From Pyropia haitanensis (lineage: Eukaryota > Rhodophyta > Bangiophyceae > Bangiales > Bangiaceae), in NCBI GenBank assembly GCA_008729055.1, contig SDUX01000002.1, positions 5,917,874 to 5,981,873 of the forward strand: a stretch of DNA of 64,000 nt, given 5' to 3'. A program made the translations under genes and the position numbers. A model generated the notes under the pieces. That model made no database searches, had not been told where the DNA came from, and saw only the letters and a list, made by a program, of their open reading frames with translations. This document shows positions 44,547 through 55,762 of the stretch, one piece after another; position 1 is the first letter of the stretch, and each line of letters begins with the position of its first letter.

Positions 44547-46682
44547 ACGCCGCTACTTGTGCAAACGGCATCGCACCGCAGGGGCGACCCGCTGCTCCCA
44601 GCCAGCGACCCGCGGCAGTACCGTTCGACCAGCCATCACGGGGACAACAGCCAACGTCGCGGGCAAACCACGCGCCCGCCGGTCGGCAGCTGGGACGGGC
44701 GGGACGGACGCCAAATTCCGCCGCGCCCCGACGCGGACCGCGCCGTCGTCGGCACGCGCGGCTGGCGGCCGCGGCCAAGCGCCGACGCAGGCAGCGCGGC
44801 GGCGGCGGCCGCCGAAAAGGCCGCCGCGAGGGGGGCCAACCCACCCGACGCGTCGCCGCCGGGTGCCGCGGCCGTCGCAACCGCGCCCGCGGAATGCCAC
44901 CCGCAGCGGATGGCCGCCGCCTGCCGGGGGTCGCCCGCTGGTCGTCCCGCCCCGACGCACGTGGAGCGGGGACGCGGCACGACCGGGCGCGCCTGACGTG
45001 GCGCGCGCGGCGAGCCAACCGGGATCGCGGCTGACGGCTCTGGATACGTCAGCAGGGAGGATTTGCCCACAGAGCGGAAGCAATTTTACCGACCGTGCCA
45101 CGTCTCGAAAAACTCTCCGCGACGTTTCATACGTGTCTATCCATTTATGGAGAAGTTTGATCTTTCCGGCTGATCGACGGTGGCGCACCACCGCCTTTTG
45201 TTCTTTGCATGCGAGAGACGAACGCGTCCCTCTGGGGGGCGTTTGATCACCTGTGATCCGACCCTCCTCCAGAGGGACCGTGGGGCGGGTTCGATCACTT
45301 TCGGCGGTTCGGTACCGCACCCCCCTGCTCCGACCCACCGCCGCCGCCGGCCGGGCTCCGACTCACCGCCGGCACGGCTCCGACCCACCGCCGGCACGGC
45401 TCCGACGCAGCAGGGCACCAGCACCAAATGGAATACCCCAAAAGCAAATCGACGGAAGAGTCTCCTAGGTGGTGAAGCGGCCAAAAACAGTCCACAGGAC
45501 ACAAGCTGTCGCCCACCACCAGCGTTCGACTCAACCGTCGGCCCGCCACACGAGCAAACTTCAGTTATGGGTGGGTCCAACACGGGCCAAGCACCCGACC
45601 AACTCTCCGCCCCGACCTGATACGGCACGGAGTGGCTCTCTGTCCTTGCTGCGGGCCGGTGGGGGGAGTCGCTGGGCGCGTGCCACCACCACGCGGATCC
45701 CGCGCGCCGCCGCCGCCCCGCCGCCACCGTGGCGCCCGCCGCCGCGCGCACCCGTCGCGGCGACCCTCCCCCCCCCCCCCCCCCCCAACGCCGCCCCCAA
45801 CGCGCGCCCGACCACCGCCCCCGTCGGCCGCACCATGCTGCGAGCCCCCCCCCCCCCCCCCCCCGCGCCTCCACCCCGCGGCCGGCGCCGCGTCCCGCAC
45901 ACGTGCCCCCCCCCCCCCCCCCCCCCTTCCTTCCCCCCTCCCCTACCACTGCACCCCCCACAACCGTCCCCCCCCCGAGCTCCCGCCGACGACAAGGCCC
46001 ACGGAGGACGCCCGCCGGTGGCGCCGTCCGCCCGGCCGCTGTCGGAGGCGGCCGCCGCGGCGGCGCGAGACGGGGCGCGCGCGCGCCGCCCGCCGCGCGC
46101 GCCGCCGGCACTGGCCGTCCTTGGCTGGGGGGTGGCACGCGCCCGCCGCCGCTGCCGCGGCCGCAGGGCGAAGGAGCGGCTGGGGGGGGGGGGGGGGGGG
46201 GGGGTGGGGGGGAGCGCTGGGGTGGCGCGCTGCCAATGGCTGTGGCGGCTGGCCTTGCTGCGGGCGCGTCGCAGCGGCGCCGCGACGCTGGCGGTACAGT
46301 ATCCCGAGTGCTGGGGTGGGGAAGCCGGCGGGCGGGGAGGAGCGCGCCAGGTCCCAGGGGGGGGGAGATGAGGTCCGCCCCGTGCCAGCGCCTCACTGCG
46401 GGCGATAAGACCCCGCGGGCAGTGGATGTACGGGGGTGCCCGCCGCTACGGCGCACGCCAGCGCCGCCACCCGCACGCTCCCTCGCCGCCCATCGCCGCT
46501 CGGCGACCGGGAGCGCCACGCAAAGTCGCGCGCTCAGTCTCCCGCCCATCCCTGCCGCCATTGCTGCTCGCCCCGTCGGCCCGACCAGTCGTCCGCTGTC
46601 TCTTCCCCCCGGCCGTGTCTTCTTCTTGTGGTGGGCTCTTTTGGCGACAACCCCGCCCTCCCCCCCCACCGCCCGTCACGCC
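44547..46682. other. Intergenic region upstream of the peroxidase
   Basis: No gene seen. Contains long C runs (about 45771-45786, 45846-45864, 45906-45926) and a G run about 46178-46204. A short 22-bp tandem repeat of the type GGCTCCGACCCACCGCCGGC lies at 45354-45411. Confidence 0.5.
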
Positions 46683-49247
46683 ATGGAAGGCGGCCACAGA
46701 CACCGACGGGCGAGCCGTGGCCGGCCGCCACTGCCGGCTGCCGCACTCGCTGCGTTGACCGCCGCGGCGGCGGCGGCGGCGGTGGCAGCCGCCGCCGCCT
46801 CGGCCGCCGCCGCCGCCTCCGTCGCCGCCGCCGCGGCGGCGGCACCCGCCATGGAAGGGGGCGGCGGCGTCGAAGCGGTCGCGCCAGTGTGGGGCCTCCC
46901 CGACGCCGACGCGTTTGACCTCAACCGCACCTCGGTGCGCGTCGACGGCGACGGGTCCATGGCGGCCGCGTCGGCGGCGGCGGCGGCCATCCCCGACGTC
47001 ATGGAGATGCCCGTCATGGTCAAGTCGGGCCGCCTCTTCACCGCCGCCACCGACCTCCGCGGCGAGCCGTCGCGGGTGTCGGCCACGATCGCCTTCCCGG
47101 CCCTCCTCGACCTCTCTTTCCGCGCCCTCGCCTTTATCTACCTGCCCATGAGTACGGGCACCGCACAGGCGGGCAGCCTGTACCGGTTTTCGCTCGTCGA
47201 CGGCGTCTCGTACGACGTGCGGGTCGGGGAGGGCACCGCGGGCGCCGCGCCGGTCGCCACGTTTGAGATGCTCCGCTCGACGGGCGGGCCGTCGCCGTCC
47301 GCGGCGGCGTTTGCGGGCGGCCTCCGCTTCCGCATCGCGGCGGTGCGGGCACCGACGAGCAGCGGCACCACCCGCCTGACCGTCTCGGGCGTGGCGGGCG
47401 CCGCCGCCGACGACGCGGACGTGACGTTCACGCGCGGGATTGTCGAGACGATCAAGGAGAACCACGAGCGCTTCTACACCCCCGCCCGCTGCTCGTCGTC
47501 CTTCCGCACCGCGTCGGGGACGTGCAACAACCTCGGCCGCATCGAGGCGGGCAGCCGCATGATCGCGCTGACCCGCCTGCCCGTCAATGACCCGGCGTTT
47601 GACGATGGGGTGTCGGCGCCCGCCGGGGGGCGCCGCCCGTCGGCGCGCGACATTTCCAACATGCTGGGCTCGCAGGAGGGGGAGCGGCCCAACGGGCGGG
47701 GCCTCGCCGACACCATCTGGACGTGGGGCCAGTACCTCGACCACGACCTGGACCTCACCCCCGCCGTCGTCGACGGCCCGCGGGCGGAGGACCTGCCCAT
47801 CCCCGTCGCGGAGGACCCCATCTTTTTCCGCCGCTCGTCGCTGACCTTTCACCGCAGCCGCTTCATGCGCACCGGCACCGCGTGCTGCGGGAATATGCTG
47901 TCGGACACGCGGCCGCGGGCGTTTCCCAACAAGGTGACCGCCTGGATCGACGCGTCGCAGCTGTACGGGGACGAGCCGGTGCGGGCGGCGCAGCTGCGGT
48001 CGTTTTCGGGGGGGCGCCTCAAGACGAGCGCGGGGAACAACCTGCCGTTCAACGGGCGCGGGCAGGGCGGCGTGGGCGACGACGTCGCCACCGACGCGGA
48101 GGGGGTGGCGCCCGGCAGCCGCCTGTTTGTCGCGGGCGACGTGCGGGTCAACGAGAACGTGCTGCTGACGTCGACGCACACGCTGACGCTGCGCGAGCAC
48201 AACCGCTGGGCCGACGCGATCGCCGCCGCCTTTCCCGACTACGACGAGGAGCGGGTGTACCAGACGGCGCGGCGGGTGCTGGGGGTCATCCACCAAAAGA
48301 TCACCTACGAGGAGTGGCTGCCGGCGCTGCTCGGCGGCGACTCGACGACGTTCACGTCTGGCACCGCGTACGACCCGTCGGTGGACCCGGGCGTGACCGC
48401 CTTCTTCTCCACCGCCGCCCTCCGCATTGGCCACACGATGGTGTCGGACAGCCTGGCGCGGCGCGGCCCGGGGGGCTCGGTGCTGTCCCCCCTCCGGCTG
48501 GCCGCCTCCTTCTTCAACGTCAATACCTTTTTGTCCAGCGGCATCGACACGCTCATGCGCGGCGCCGCGTCGCAGACCGCCCAAGAAACGGACGTTTTTA
48601 TTGTCGACGGCCTCCGCAACCTGCTGTTTGGGAGCCCCGCGTCCGGTGCGGGCATGGACCTGCTGTCGCTCAACATCCAGCGCGGGCGGGACCACGGGCT
48701 GCCGTCGTACAATGACGCGCGGGTGGGCCTCGGCCTGCCACGCTACTCGTCGTTTATGCAAATCACGGGCGACACGGTCACCGCGCGGCGGCTGGCCATG
48801 GCGTACAAGGGCGACATTGCCTCGGTCGACGCGTTTGTCGGCGGCATTGCCGAGGCGCACATCCCCGGCGGCAGCGTCGGCCCGCTCTTTGCCGCCGCCA
48901 TCCGGGACCAGTTCCGGCGCCTCGCGCAGGGCGACCGCTTCTTTTACACCCGCGGCGGGCCCGCCGCGGACGGCACGCTGACGGCGCGGCTGCCAGAGCT
49001 GTTGTCCCTCCGGCCGGGCGGGTCGTACGGGTTCCACACGCTGCTGACGCGCACGACGGGGGTGACGGCGGCGGAGCTGCCGCCGCGTGCCTTCTTCTCC
49101 GGCGTCTCGGCGGGGGGGGGGAGCGTGCCAACGCCGATGGAGATGCCCGCCTTTGACGCGATGCGCCAGCAGGCCGCAACGTCGTTGATGTCGGAAGCGC
49201 CAGACGTGGCAAGGGATGTGGGCATCACGGTGGGGGCCGCTCTCTGA
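46683..49247 (+). CDS. Animal-type (cyclooxygenase/myeloperoxidase family) haem peroxidase
   Basis: An intronless frame of 854 residues, ATG at 46683. The N-terminus has Arg/His then a long Ala-rich hydrophobic stretch, likely a signal or anchor segment. After a beta-rich region of unknown type the peroxidase domain starts near residue 250. It contains WGQYLDHDLDLTP with distal His354, AWIDASQLYGDE, TLTLREHNRWAD (residues 504-508 RxHNR), VYQTARRVLGVIHQKITYEEWLPALLG, YDPSVDP, ALRIGHTMV with proximal His584, and NIQRGRDHGLPSYND. These follow the myeloperoxidase order closely, so haem binding and peroxidase activity are expected. The substrate cannot be told. Secretion is inferred from the N-terminus. 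Neighbouring genes on both sides also encode predicted secreted proteins. Confidence 0.93.
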   Translation: MEGGHRHRRASRGRPPLPAAALAALTAAAAAAAVAAAAASAAAAASVAAAAAAAPAMEGGGGVEAVAPVWGLPDADAFDLNRTSVRVDGDGSMAAASAAAAAIPDVMEMPVMVKSGRLFTAATDLRGEPSRVSATIAFPALLDLSFRALAFIYLPMSTGTAQAGSLYRFSLVDGVSYDVRVGEGTAGAAPVATFEMLRSTGGPSPSAAAFAGGLRFRIAAVRAPTSSGTTRLTVSGVAGAAADDADVTFTRGIVETIKENHERFYTPARCSSSFRTASGTCNNLGRIEAGSRMIALTRLPVNDPAFDDGVSAPAGGRRPSARDISNMLGSQEGERPNGRGLADTIWTWGQYLDHDLDLTPAVVDGPRAEDLPIPVAEDPIFFRRSSLTFHRSRFMRTGTACCGNMLSDTRPRAFPNKVTAWIDASQLYGDEPVRAAQLRSFSGGRLKTSAGNNLPFNGRGQGGVGDDVATDAEGVAPGSRLFVAGDVRVNENVLLTSTHTLTLREHNRWADAIAAAFPDYDEERVYQTARRVLGVIHQKITYEEWLPALLGGDSTTFTSGTAYDPSVDPGVTAFFSTAALRIGHTMVSDSLARRGPGGSVLSPLRLAASFFNVNTFLSSGIDTLMRGAASQTAQETDVFIVDGLRNLLFGSPASGAGMDLLSLNIQRGRDHGLPSYNDARVGLGLPRYSSFMQITGDTVTARRLAMAYKGDIASVDAFVGGIAEAHIPGGSVGPLFAAAIRDQFRRLAQGDRFFYTRGGPAADGTLTARLPELLSLRPGGSYGFHTLLTRTTGVTAAELPPRAFFSGVSAGGGSVPTPMEMPAFDAMRQQAATSLMSEAPDVARDVGITVGAAL

Positions 49248-50104
49248 GAGGGAGCGGCGAGGGGGGGGGTGGAAAGGGAGGTGCGGAGGCTGGGGAGGAG
49301 CGAGTGGGGGGGGGGGGACGCCATAGGGATGGTTGCGTGCGCATACCACAGAGCGAAAAAGAAAGGCTTGGGAACGATCGAGACCTGCGATGGTAGCGGC
49401 CGCTCCCGTGTGTGCGCCGTCGGCGCGTCACTGTCTATCCCTATGAGGTTGAGCGCGGGCAGCGAGCACAGTGAGGGCGCGCGCCGCGTGGTTTGGCATC
49501 GGTAAGGAACCCTCGCAAAGCGGCCGCAGGCCGCTACCCCTTTTCGCTCCCCCACCCAGCGTACAAAGGAGTTGGCTCTGCCCTGGCAAGCGCACGATGC
49601 ATCGGCGTCCGCCACCTGGTGGGCGTCGCTGGAATGGGCCCAGCGGACCACCCACGGCCACGGTGGTGCCAGGTGGGGTTGGCGACGGCAGGCCAGAGAG
49701 AGGACAGGGGGCGTCGGGCGCCCCAGCTGCCTGGCCACGCTGCCGGGGGGGGTCGCGGTTGTGGTCGGGCGCTCGTGCCCAGGTTTGTCCGCCAGGGGAG
49801 GCGTGGTGGGAACCCGGCCCGCAATCACGCGGTGGGCGCATCACCGCCCGCGGCTCTAGGGGCCATGGGAGCGCCGGGGCGTGAGACGGGACGCCGCCCC
49901 CCCCGCCTCACCACCACCCGTGTTTCGCACGGACGAGGCGACCGCTACGGGTCCGCCCCGCCCTCGAAAGAACGCAAACAGTCAAACACGGCAGCGCGTG
50001 TGTGCCCCCTTCCTCTCCTCATGCGTCCCCCCCCCCCGGCCCCCCCCCCACCCCCCACCCCGCTCTATCATCCTCATCTCCCCCACGCCCGACAACCAAC
50101 CCCC
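49248..50104. other. Intergenic region between peroxidase and protease homologue
   Basis: Convergent spacer with no gene seen. Confidence 0.5.
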
Positions 50105-51082
50105 TCAGGGCGTCACAAACGTGGCCTGCTGTGGCGCCACCGCGGTCCGGATCCACGCCGCGTGGCTCCGCACCGCCGTGTAGCCCTGCGGGAAGCTCGT
50201 CACGCACCGGTAGTCGGTCGACGACCAGCTGACGCTGTACAGGCCATGGACGTACGGTTCCCCCTCCGCGCGGGCGCCCAGGTTGGACACCAGCCCCGCC
50301 CCCCGGTCGCCGACGCACGGCCCCTGCCCAATCTTTTTCGCACAGTACACGTCGTACGGCCGCACGCCGCGGGCCTGCGCAAAGAGGGCGGAGCACGCCT
50401 CCGTCTCGACCACCACCGCGTCCGCCTGGCGGAGGACCGTCCCGCCCGACGGCCGCAGCGGCTGGTCCCGCCGCGGGTTGGGCGTGCCCCACCCCCACAC
50501 CCGCCCGACGAGGCCGCCCGGCGGCGGCGGCGGGCCGACCGTCGCGTCGCCGCCGCCGCCGCCGCCGCCACCGCCGCCGCGGCGGCCGGTCCCCCCGTCC
50601 AGCGCGACGGGCACGATGCGGAAGGTGGCGAGCCGCGCCGCCGTCCACACCGCGTCCGCCACAAACGTCACGACCGCCACATTGTCGGCGAGCGCCGCCG
50701 CCGCGGCGTTGCGGTAGGGCGGGCTGTTGACGGCGGCGACGCGGAACGCCTCGCCGCCCGCCCCCGCCGTGGCCGTCCCCAGCCGCACCATCGTGCCGGG
50801 CGTGACGCCGCACGAGGCGAGCGTCAGCACGTGCCGGGGGGTGATGAGCACGCCCGTACACGCGGCGGTGGCGGGCGTGCCGGCGGTGGCAAAGTGGGCG
50901 AGGAAGGGCGGCTCGTCGCCGGGGGGGGTGGCGGTGCCCCCAAAGATCCGCGCCGTGGGGGGGGGGCGGGGGGGGGGGTGCGCCCGCGCGGGCGCCGCCG
51001 CGGCGGCCGCCGCGCCCAGCAGCAGCCACCCGAGGAGGGCCGTTCGCCGCAGGCGGGAGGGGGGGCGGGTGGAGCGGGACAT
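50105..51082 (-). CDS. Secreted trypsin-fold serine-protease homologue, catalytically dead
   Basis: Intronless, 325 residues. A signal peptide (RRTALLGWLLLGAAAAAAAPARA) precedes a chymotrypsin-like domain starting IFGGTATPPGDEPPF at residue 46. The fold landmarks are present: CTGVLITPRHVLTLASC (75-91), NVAVVTF (134-140), WGWGTPN, CVGDRGAGLV (256-265) and a C-terminal helix AAWIRTAV. All three catalytic positions are changed: His57 is Ser90 (LTLASC for LTAAHC), Asp102 is Asn134, and Ser195 is Arg260 (GDRGAG for GDSGGP). It cannot be a classic serine protease. In other lineages such homologues act as binding or regulatory proteins; its role here is unknown. A Gly run (about 169-178) is inserted in a surface loop. 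Confidence 0.87.
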   Translation of the reverse strand: MSRSTRPPSRLRRTALLGWLLLGAAAAAAAPARAHPPPRPPPTARIFGGTATPPGDEPPFLAHFATAGTPATAACTGVLITPRHVLTLASCGVTPGTMVRLGTATAGAGGEAFRVAAVNSPPYRNAAAAALADNVAVVTFVADAVWTAARLATFRIVPVALDGGTGRRGGGGGGGGGGDATVGPPPPPGGLVGRVWGWGTPNPRRDQPLRPSGGTVLRQADAVVVETEACSALFAQARGVRPYDVYCAKKIGQGPCVGDRGAGLVSNLGARAEGEPYVHGLYSVSWSSTDYRCVTSFPQGYTAVRSHAAWIRTAVAPQQATFVTP

Positions 51083-53667
51083 GGTGGCCGCGTGGGCCTG
51101 CGTCTCGCGCGGGGAGGGGGGGGGGGGAAGACCGCCCAGGGGGAAGGGAGAGGACTGCGCTCAGATGTGTCGAGATGGGGAGGGGGAGTGGCAAGCGTCG
51201 ACTGGCAGAGAGCCAAAGGCGGGAGGTGCGCGCGACGGTGACGCGGCGGCCGGCGTCTCCGTCGCTTTGGGCGGGGAAGGAAGCGCGCGGGAGGGGGGGG
51301 GGAGAGGGGCGGCCGCCCTCCCCCACGCACCCCCCCGCCAGCGCCCGCCGCTGCCGGCAGCCGCCAGCTTGGCACCACGGCGCGGGGCGCTGGAGGGGCG
51401 GGAGGGGCGGCGCGCCGCGGCGCGCGGGCGGCACCCGCCGCCCCGGCGGCGACGGCGCGCCCGCCGCCCGCCTGCCCGCGGCGCACGCGCGCCGCGCGCG
51501 TGCGCGGCGGGGGACTTGCCCCCCCCCCTCCCCCCCCCCCCCGCGCCAGTTGAGCCGCCGTGGCCACCGTCGCGGCGGCGGCGGGCCGCGCCGGGCCGGC
51601 AGCGACGCGCGTTGGGGGTTTTGGTTGCAGCGGCGAAGCCGCCGGGCCCGGGGAGACCTTGCCCGCCGCCGCCGGCCGACCGGCCTTGTCCGTGGGCCGA
51701 GTGACCTCGTCATGGGCGCCGGGGGGGGGGGGGGGACAGAGACCTCGTCATGGGCCGCGGCGGTCGTTGAGGGCGGGGGCGTCTACCGACGGCGCCGCGG
51801 CGGGGGGTGTGGCGCTGGCGGCGCGGCCGGTCGCGCCACCAACCCCGCGCGGCGGCCACCCCTCCCGGGGCGTCATGCCATGATGGCGTTGCGGGCGGGG
51901 CCTGGCGAGGACTACGCGCGTGGCGCCACACAGAGGGGCACGCGGCGGCCGCACGGACCGCGTCGTGGGGTGGCCGCTGCCGGCAGCGGACGGGCGCGGG
52001 CGTCGCCGGCCGGCGGTATCGTTGGGTCAGCCCTGGCGTTGGGGCGGCCGTCTGTCAGGACGGCGTGGGGGGGTGTGGGAGCGGCGTGGGGGTGGGGCAC
52101 GCCTAGCTTGCCCTGTAGCGTTTTGTGGGGAAGGGGGGGGGGGGAGGGGGCGGGCATGTGCGCAGCACGCGCCAGCCGCCGCCACTGCTCGCATCGGAGC
52201 GGCGGAGGCCGGCGCGGGGGTGCGGTCGTACAGCAATCTCGGGTGTCTGCCGAGCGGGGGTCGGATCTCTATCCAGTGGCCGGCAGAGCCGTTGCCCAGA
52301 CGGTACTACGGCACGAGCCGCGGGGTTCCCACATCCCGCTGCCACTGTGCGGTTCCCCGGCTGGGACTCCGGTCGTTGGCCCATATTCACCCACTAGAGT
52401 CGGGGGCAGCGGGCGAATCCGTACCCGTCGATCCACCCACCACCTGTCGGTTGTACTGCCACCCAAAAACGCTGGGAGAACCGGGACTCTCCCCACCCAG
52501 GCCAAAAAACGCTTCATTTTGCTCAAATGAATTGTGCCAAAGAGCAGTAGGCGGGGTGGAGCAGAGGGCAAAAGTGAGGGCAGGTGAATGTCAAAGCGTC
52601 CAAGTTGCTCGTCTGCCACGGTGGCGAAGACGACGGATGATAGGGCGGACCGCCCACTGGGTGCGCGGCGCGCAATGCCGCCACCCCCACCGCCGCTGCC
52701 GTCAACCCGACGACCGCCAGTGCCACTGCCGCTGCCTCCACCGCCGCCGGGGGCGGGGAGTTCCGCCACGGGGTTGCCGCCGCCCGCCGGCGACCGCCGG
52801 CGCGCTGCCCAGTCCCCCCGCGGCGTCGGCGGGGTCAACCCCAAACAGGGGCCCCCACCTCGCTACGCGCGCGCGCGATGGCGCGCACTATCCGCAGTCA
52901 CCGTGGCCGTACCGTCGGCCGAGGAGGGATCAGATGGGAGTAGGGGACAAGTAGGCACCTATCCCCACCAGCAGTGGTGATGGCATGGACTGGGTGTCGC
53001 GGCGCTCTCTCAACTGTTTGCCACAGGAACCCCATGTAGTTTTGGATGGCGGCACCGGCAGCTGCGCCGCCGATGGGAGGGGTCCCGACAGCTCACGTCA
53101 CCGACCCGACCAATGGTGAGGGTAGGGCTTCGCAGTCGGGTCGTCTGCACTACGCCGCAGGGGTTGCCACTCGCCCTCCTCCCAAAGCAGTTCGCGCGTG
53201 AGACGGGGAAGCGCAAAGGTGACAAAACAAGGGCCAATCTTCAGAGACCTCGGCGCCTCCACTGGCGCAGTTCCAGTTCAGGTCCCACGCGACCGAGGTT
53301 GGTTACGCAACGCGTGGGGTACGAGAGGTGTGGATGCGAGGGAGACGCAGCCCAGCTGTGGCTTCCGGGCACCGTGTTCTCGTGCTCTGCCAGCCAGCAG
53401 GCGGTACGCGCCCACAAGCTTACTGTGACACAAAAACAGCGACATGTGCACTCACTCGAGACAGAGACGACGCTTAAGGTCGTTGTACGGCCGCCGTGAT
53501 CAGCGTCAAAGACGCAGACAACATCGGAATAGTGAGTGTGCAAGAAAAAGTGCATCTGGTGACGCCAGGGCCTCTAAATATGTTTGTACGTCTGTGCAAG
53601 AAGACCCAGCGCAACGTGTGCACTCCACCCCCCACCCCCCCCCTCCCTCCAGTTGGACACACAATGT
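51083..53667. other. 2.6 kb intergenic region, no gene seen
   Basis: The first kilobase is very GC-rich with G and C runs. From about 52.4 kb composition is more even. Open frames overlap on both strands with no family motif. Confidence 0.5.
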
Positions 53668-54177
53668 TCACTTGTCCTGGGTATTCTTCTTGGCCTTCTC
53701 CACGTTCCCAGCCGCCTTCTGCACCGTCCCCGTCGGTGCCTTGTCCTTGGAGTTCTCCTCCCACAGTTCATCCTGGCTCTTGCCCCGCGCCGGGTTCTTC
53801 ACCGCCCCAAAAATGTCGGGCGCGTCCAGCTTGGCCACCCGCGGCGCAGGGCCGCCCGCGCCAAACTTGCCCGCCCCCTCATTCTGCGACGCGTCCACCG
53901 CGGGCGCCGCCTTCTTCGCCGCCGCCACGCCGCTGCTGGCCTTGGCCTTGGCCGTCCCGGCCACGTCCTTGGCTGCCGCCTTGACGTCGCCGGCCGCGTC
54001 CTTGGCCGCCGCCTTCACGTCCTTGGCCGCCGCCTTGGCATCGTCCGCGTCGACCATGCGGAGCGACGCGGCGCCGGCACGGCGGGGGGTCACCGCCCCA
54101 GTCGCCGCGCGCGCCGACGTGGCCACCCCCCTCGTGGGGGTGGCAAACACGCCAGCCGCAACAACGGCAAAAGCCAT
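53668..54177 (-). CDS. Small plastid-leader protein with LEA-like Ala/Lys/Asp repeats
   Basis: Intronless, 169 residues, ATG at 54177. The first 40 residues look like a plastid transit peptide (MAFAVVAAGVFATPTRG, Thr/Ser/Arg-rich) ending at SLRMVDADD, where LRM followed by an acidic stretch is a common processing-site context in algal plastid proteins. Residues about 45-85 are AAKD-VKAAAKDAAGD-type repeats of about 11 residues, similar to group 3 LEA proteins that form helices on drying. The C-terminal part, LDAPDIFGAVKNPARG then KSQDELWEENSKD, is not repetitive and may be the functional domain. I do not know its family. Function is inferred only as possible stress or desiccation protection in the plastid. 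Confidence 0.65.
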   Translation of the reverse strand: MAFAVVAAGVFATPTRGVATSARAATGAVTPRRAGAASLRMVDADDAKAAAKDVKAAAKDAAGDVKAAAKDVAGTAKAKASSGVAAAKKAAPAVDASQNEGAGKFGAGGPAPRVAKLDAPDIFGAVKNPARGKSQDELWEENSKDKAPTGTVQKAAGNVEKAKKNTQDK

Positions 54178-55762
54178 GGTGTAGGGAGGGGGGCGGACGG
54201 AGGAGGGTGGTGGGGTGTGGGGGGTGAAGTGGGGGGTGGTGGGCAAGCACGTGGTACAAAGCAGGTGGGGTGGGGGAGGGGATGTGACAGTCAACTAACA
54301 CGGGAGGCAAGTGATCGAGTCACTGTGCTGCTTGCAACCACAGCACGCGGAGATACGCTGGCAGCAGCTCCGCGTTTTAAGGCAGGCCTGCCCCCACAGG
54401 CGGGGGAGGTGGCGGCACGCCGCCCACGTCTCTGCCCACAGCCGGTTTGCAAACAAAATGGACGAATCATTGATAGGTCTGGCTCACGTGTGTACGGCGT
54501 GGCGATCGCCAGGGTGGCTGCAGCCAGACGGGGGCCAGCTGGCCCCCACAGGGGCCCCCTCTGGGGGATACCCCAGACGCCAGGCCGTTGCCGCCGCGGC
54601 CGCCGCGCGCGGCGGCGGTGGCGGTGGGAGCGGCGGAACTGGTGTGCCGGTGGCGTGGCACTGGGGCGGGGACGAAGCGTGGGACAGTCGGTGGCGGTTA
54701 TGGTTGGACGACTTGCACCAGCAACAGCTTCCACGCGCGGCAACACCAGTGGTCGCCCCAGGGCCTGGCCTGGATGCATGCTGCATGCAATACAATGTAT
54801 GCATCCATGGCCTGAAGCACAGCGATCGAGTCGATCTGCACGTGTCGCAAGTCAAGTTTGTACAGACAGTACTCGTTGGTAATGGCGACTTACCATTGTT
54901 GGCGGCTACCCTACACAAAAGTCCAGGGCACAACACGATTGATCCGTGGCCCCACGTGATCGGGTGGATCGCCCCCCCGCGTGATCCCTCTCTCGAGGAC
55001 CCACTCGCCGTCCGGCGCGTGTCGCGCCGCCACCGCCGCCGTCCCCCAACGCACGCAGGCACCCCAACACCAAGTCTGGCAGCCGGCGCCTGCACCACGA
55101 CCGTCACAGGATGTGCGAAAGCGAACTACAGCCGAATTTCGGCCCGGCAGTAGTAGCGGGACGAATGGTGAGGGCCATCGAACTGCCGGAATATAGTCGC
55201 GGTTGAGTGCACCGTCTCGTGGCCAGCATCGAGACTCGACAGAGTACCAGAGCATGGCCCCACTTGGCCCCGCAGCGGTTTGGACGCGCACGAGTTCGAG
55301 AGCGACGGTTAGACACGATGATTGGCGTCTAGTGAGCATGGTTAACCTGGGGCACATTTTTCTATCCGAACGGGTGCCGTCCCCGGGCGGGACCGCGGCG
55401 TGCTACGGCGCGGCGCCTGCGCTGCCTGTTCATCAATAAAGCATGCCATGTCTTTATCTGGCAGCAGCGTTCTTGCCGACGCGGAGCGGTAGTCTCTCGC
55501 CTGCACTCCGTGTGGCTCACGCCGCACTCGCCGTGGCAGTCTCTGCAATGCTACACATGCACCGCAGCTACCCCGCGAAACGCTGATACCCCTATGAATG
55601 GAACCCCCTCCCAGGCGTCCACCATTGACGCGTGATGCTCAGGTCTGCCCGCTGGTCGATGCAGGCCGGTACCCCTGTCAAGAGCGAACGCTCGCCAGCG
55701 CAGCAGAAGCGCGTAGATCGGTGCCTTTCACCTGTGGTCTGCGGCGATAGACCCGTCGTCGA
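54178..55762. other. Intergenic region, no gene seen
   Basis: Upstream of the LEA-like gene and downstream of the next minus-strand gene. A palindromic TGCATGCTGCATGCA-like run lies near 54774-54788. Confidence 0.5.

Noticed and set aside
45137..46669. 510-codon minus-strand frame upstream of the peroxidase
   Set aside because: Low-complexity Gly/Pro/Arg product across poly-C runs, no family resemblance.
51175..52530. 451-codon plus-strand frame
   Set aside because: Gly/Arg/Ala-rich, overlapping equally open frames on the other strand, no domain.
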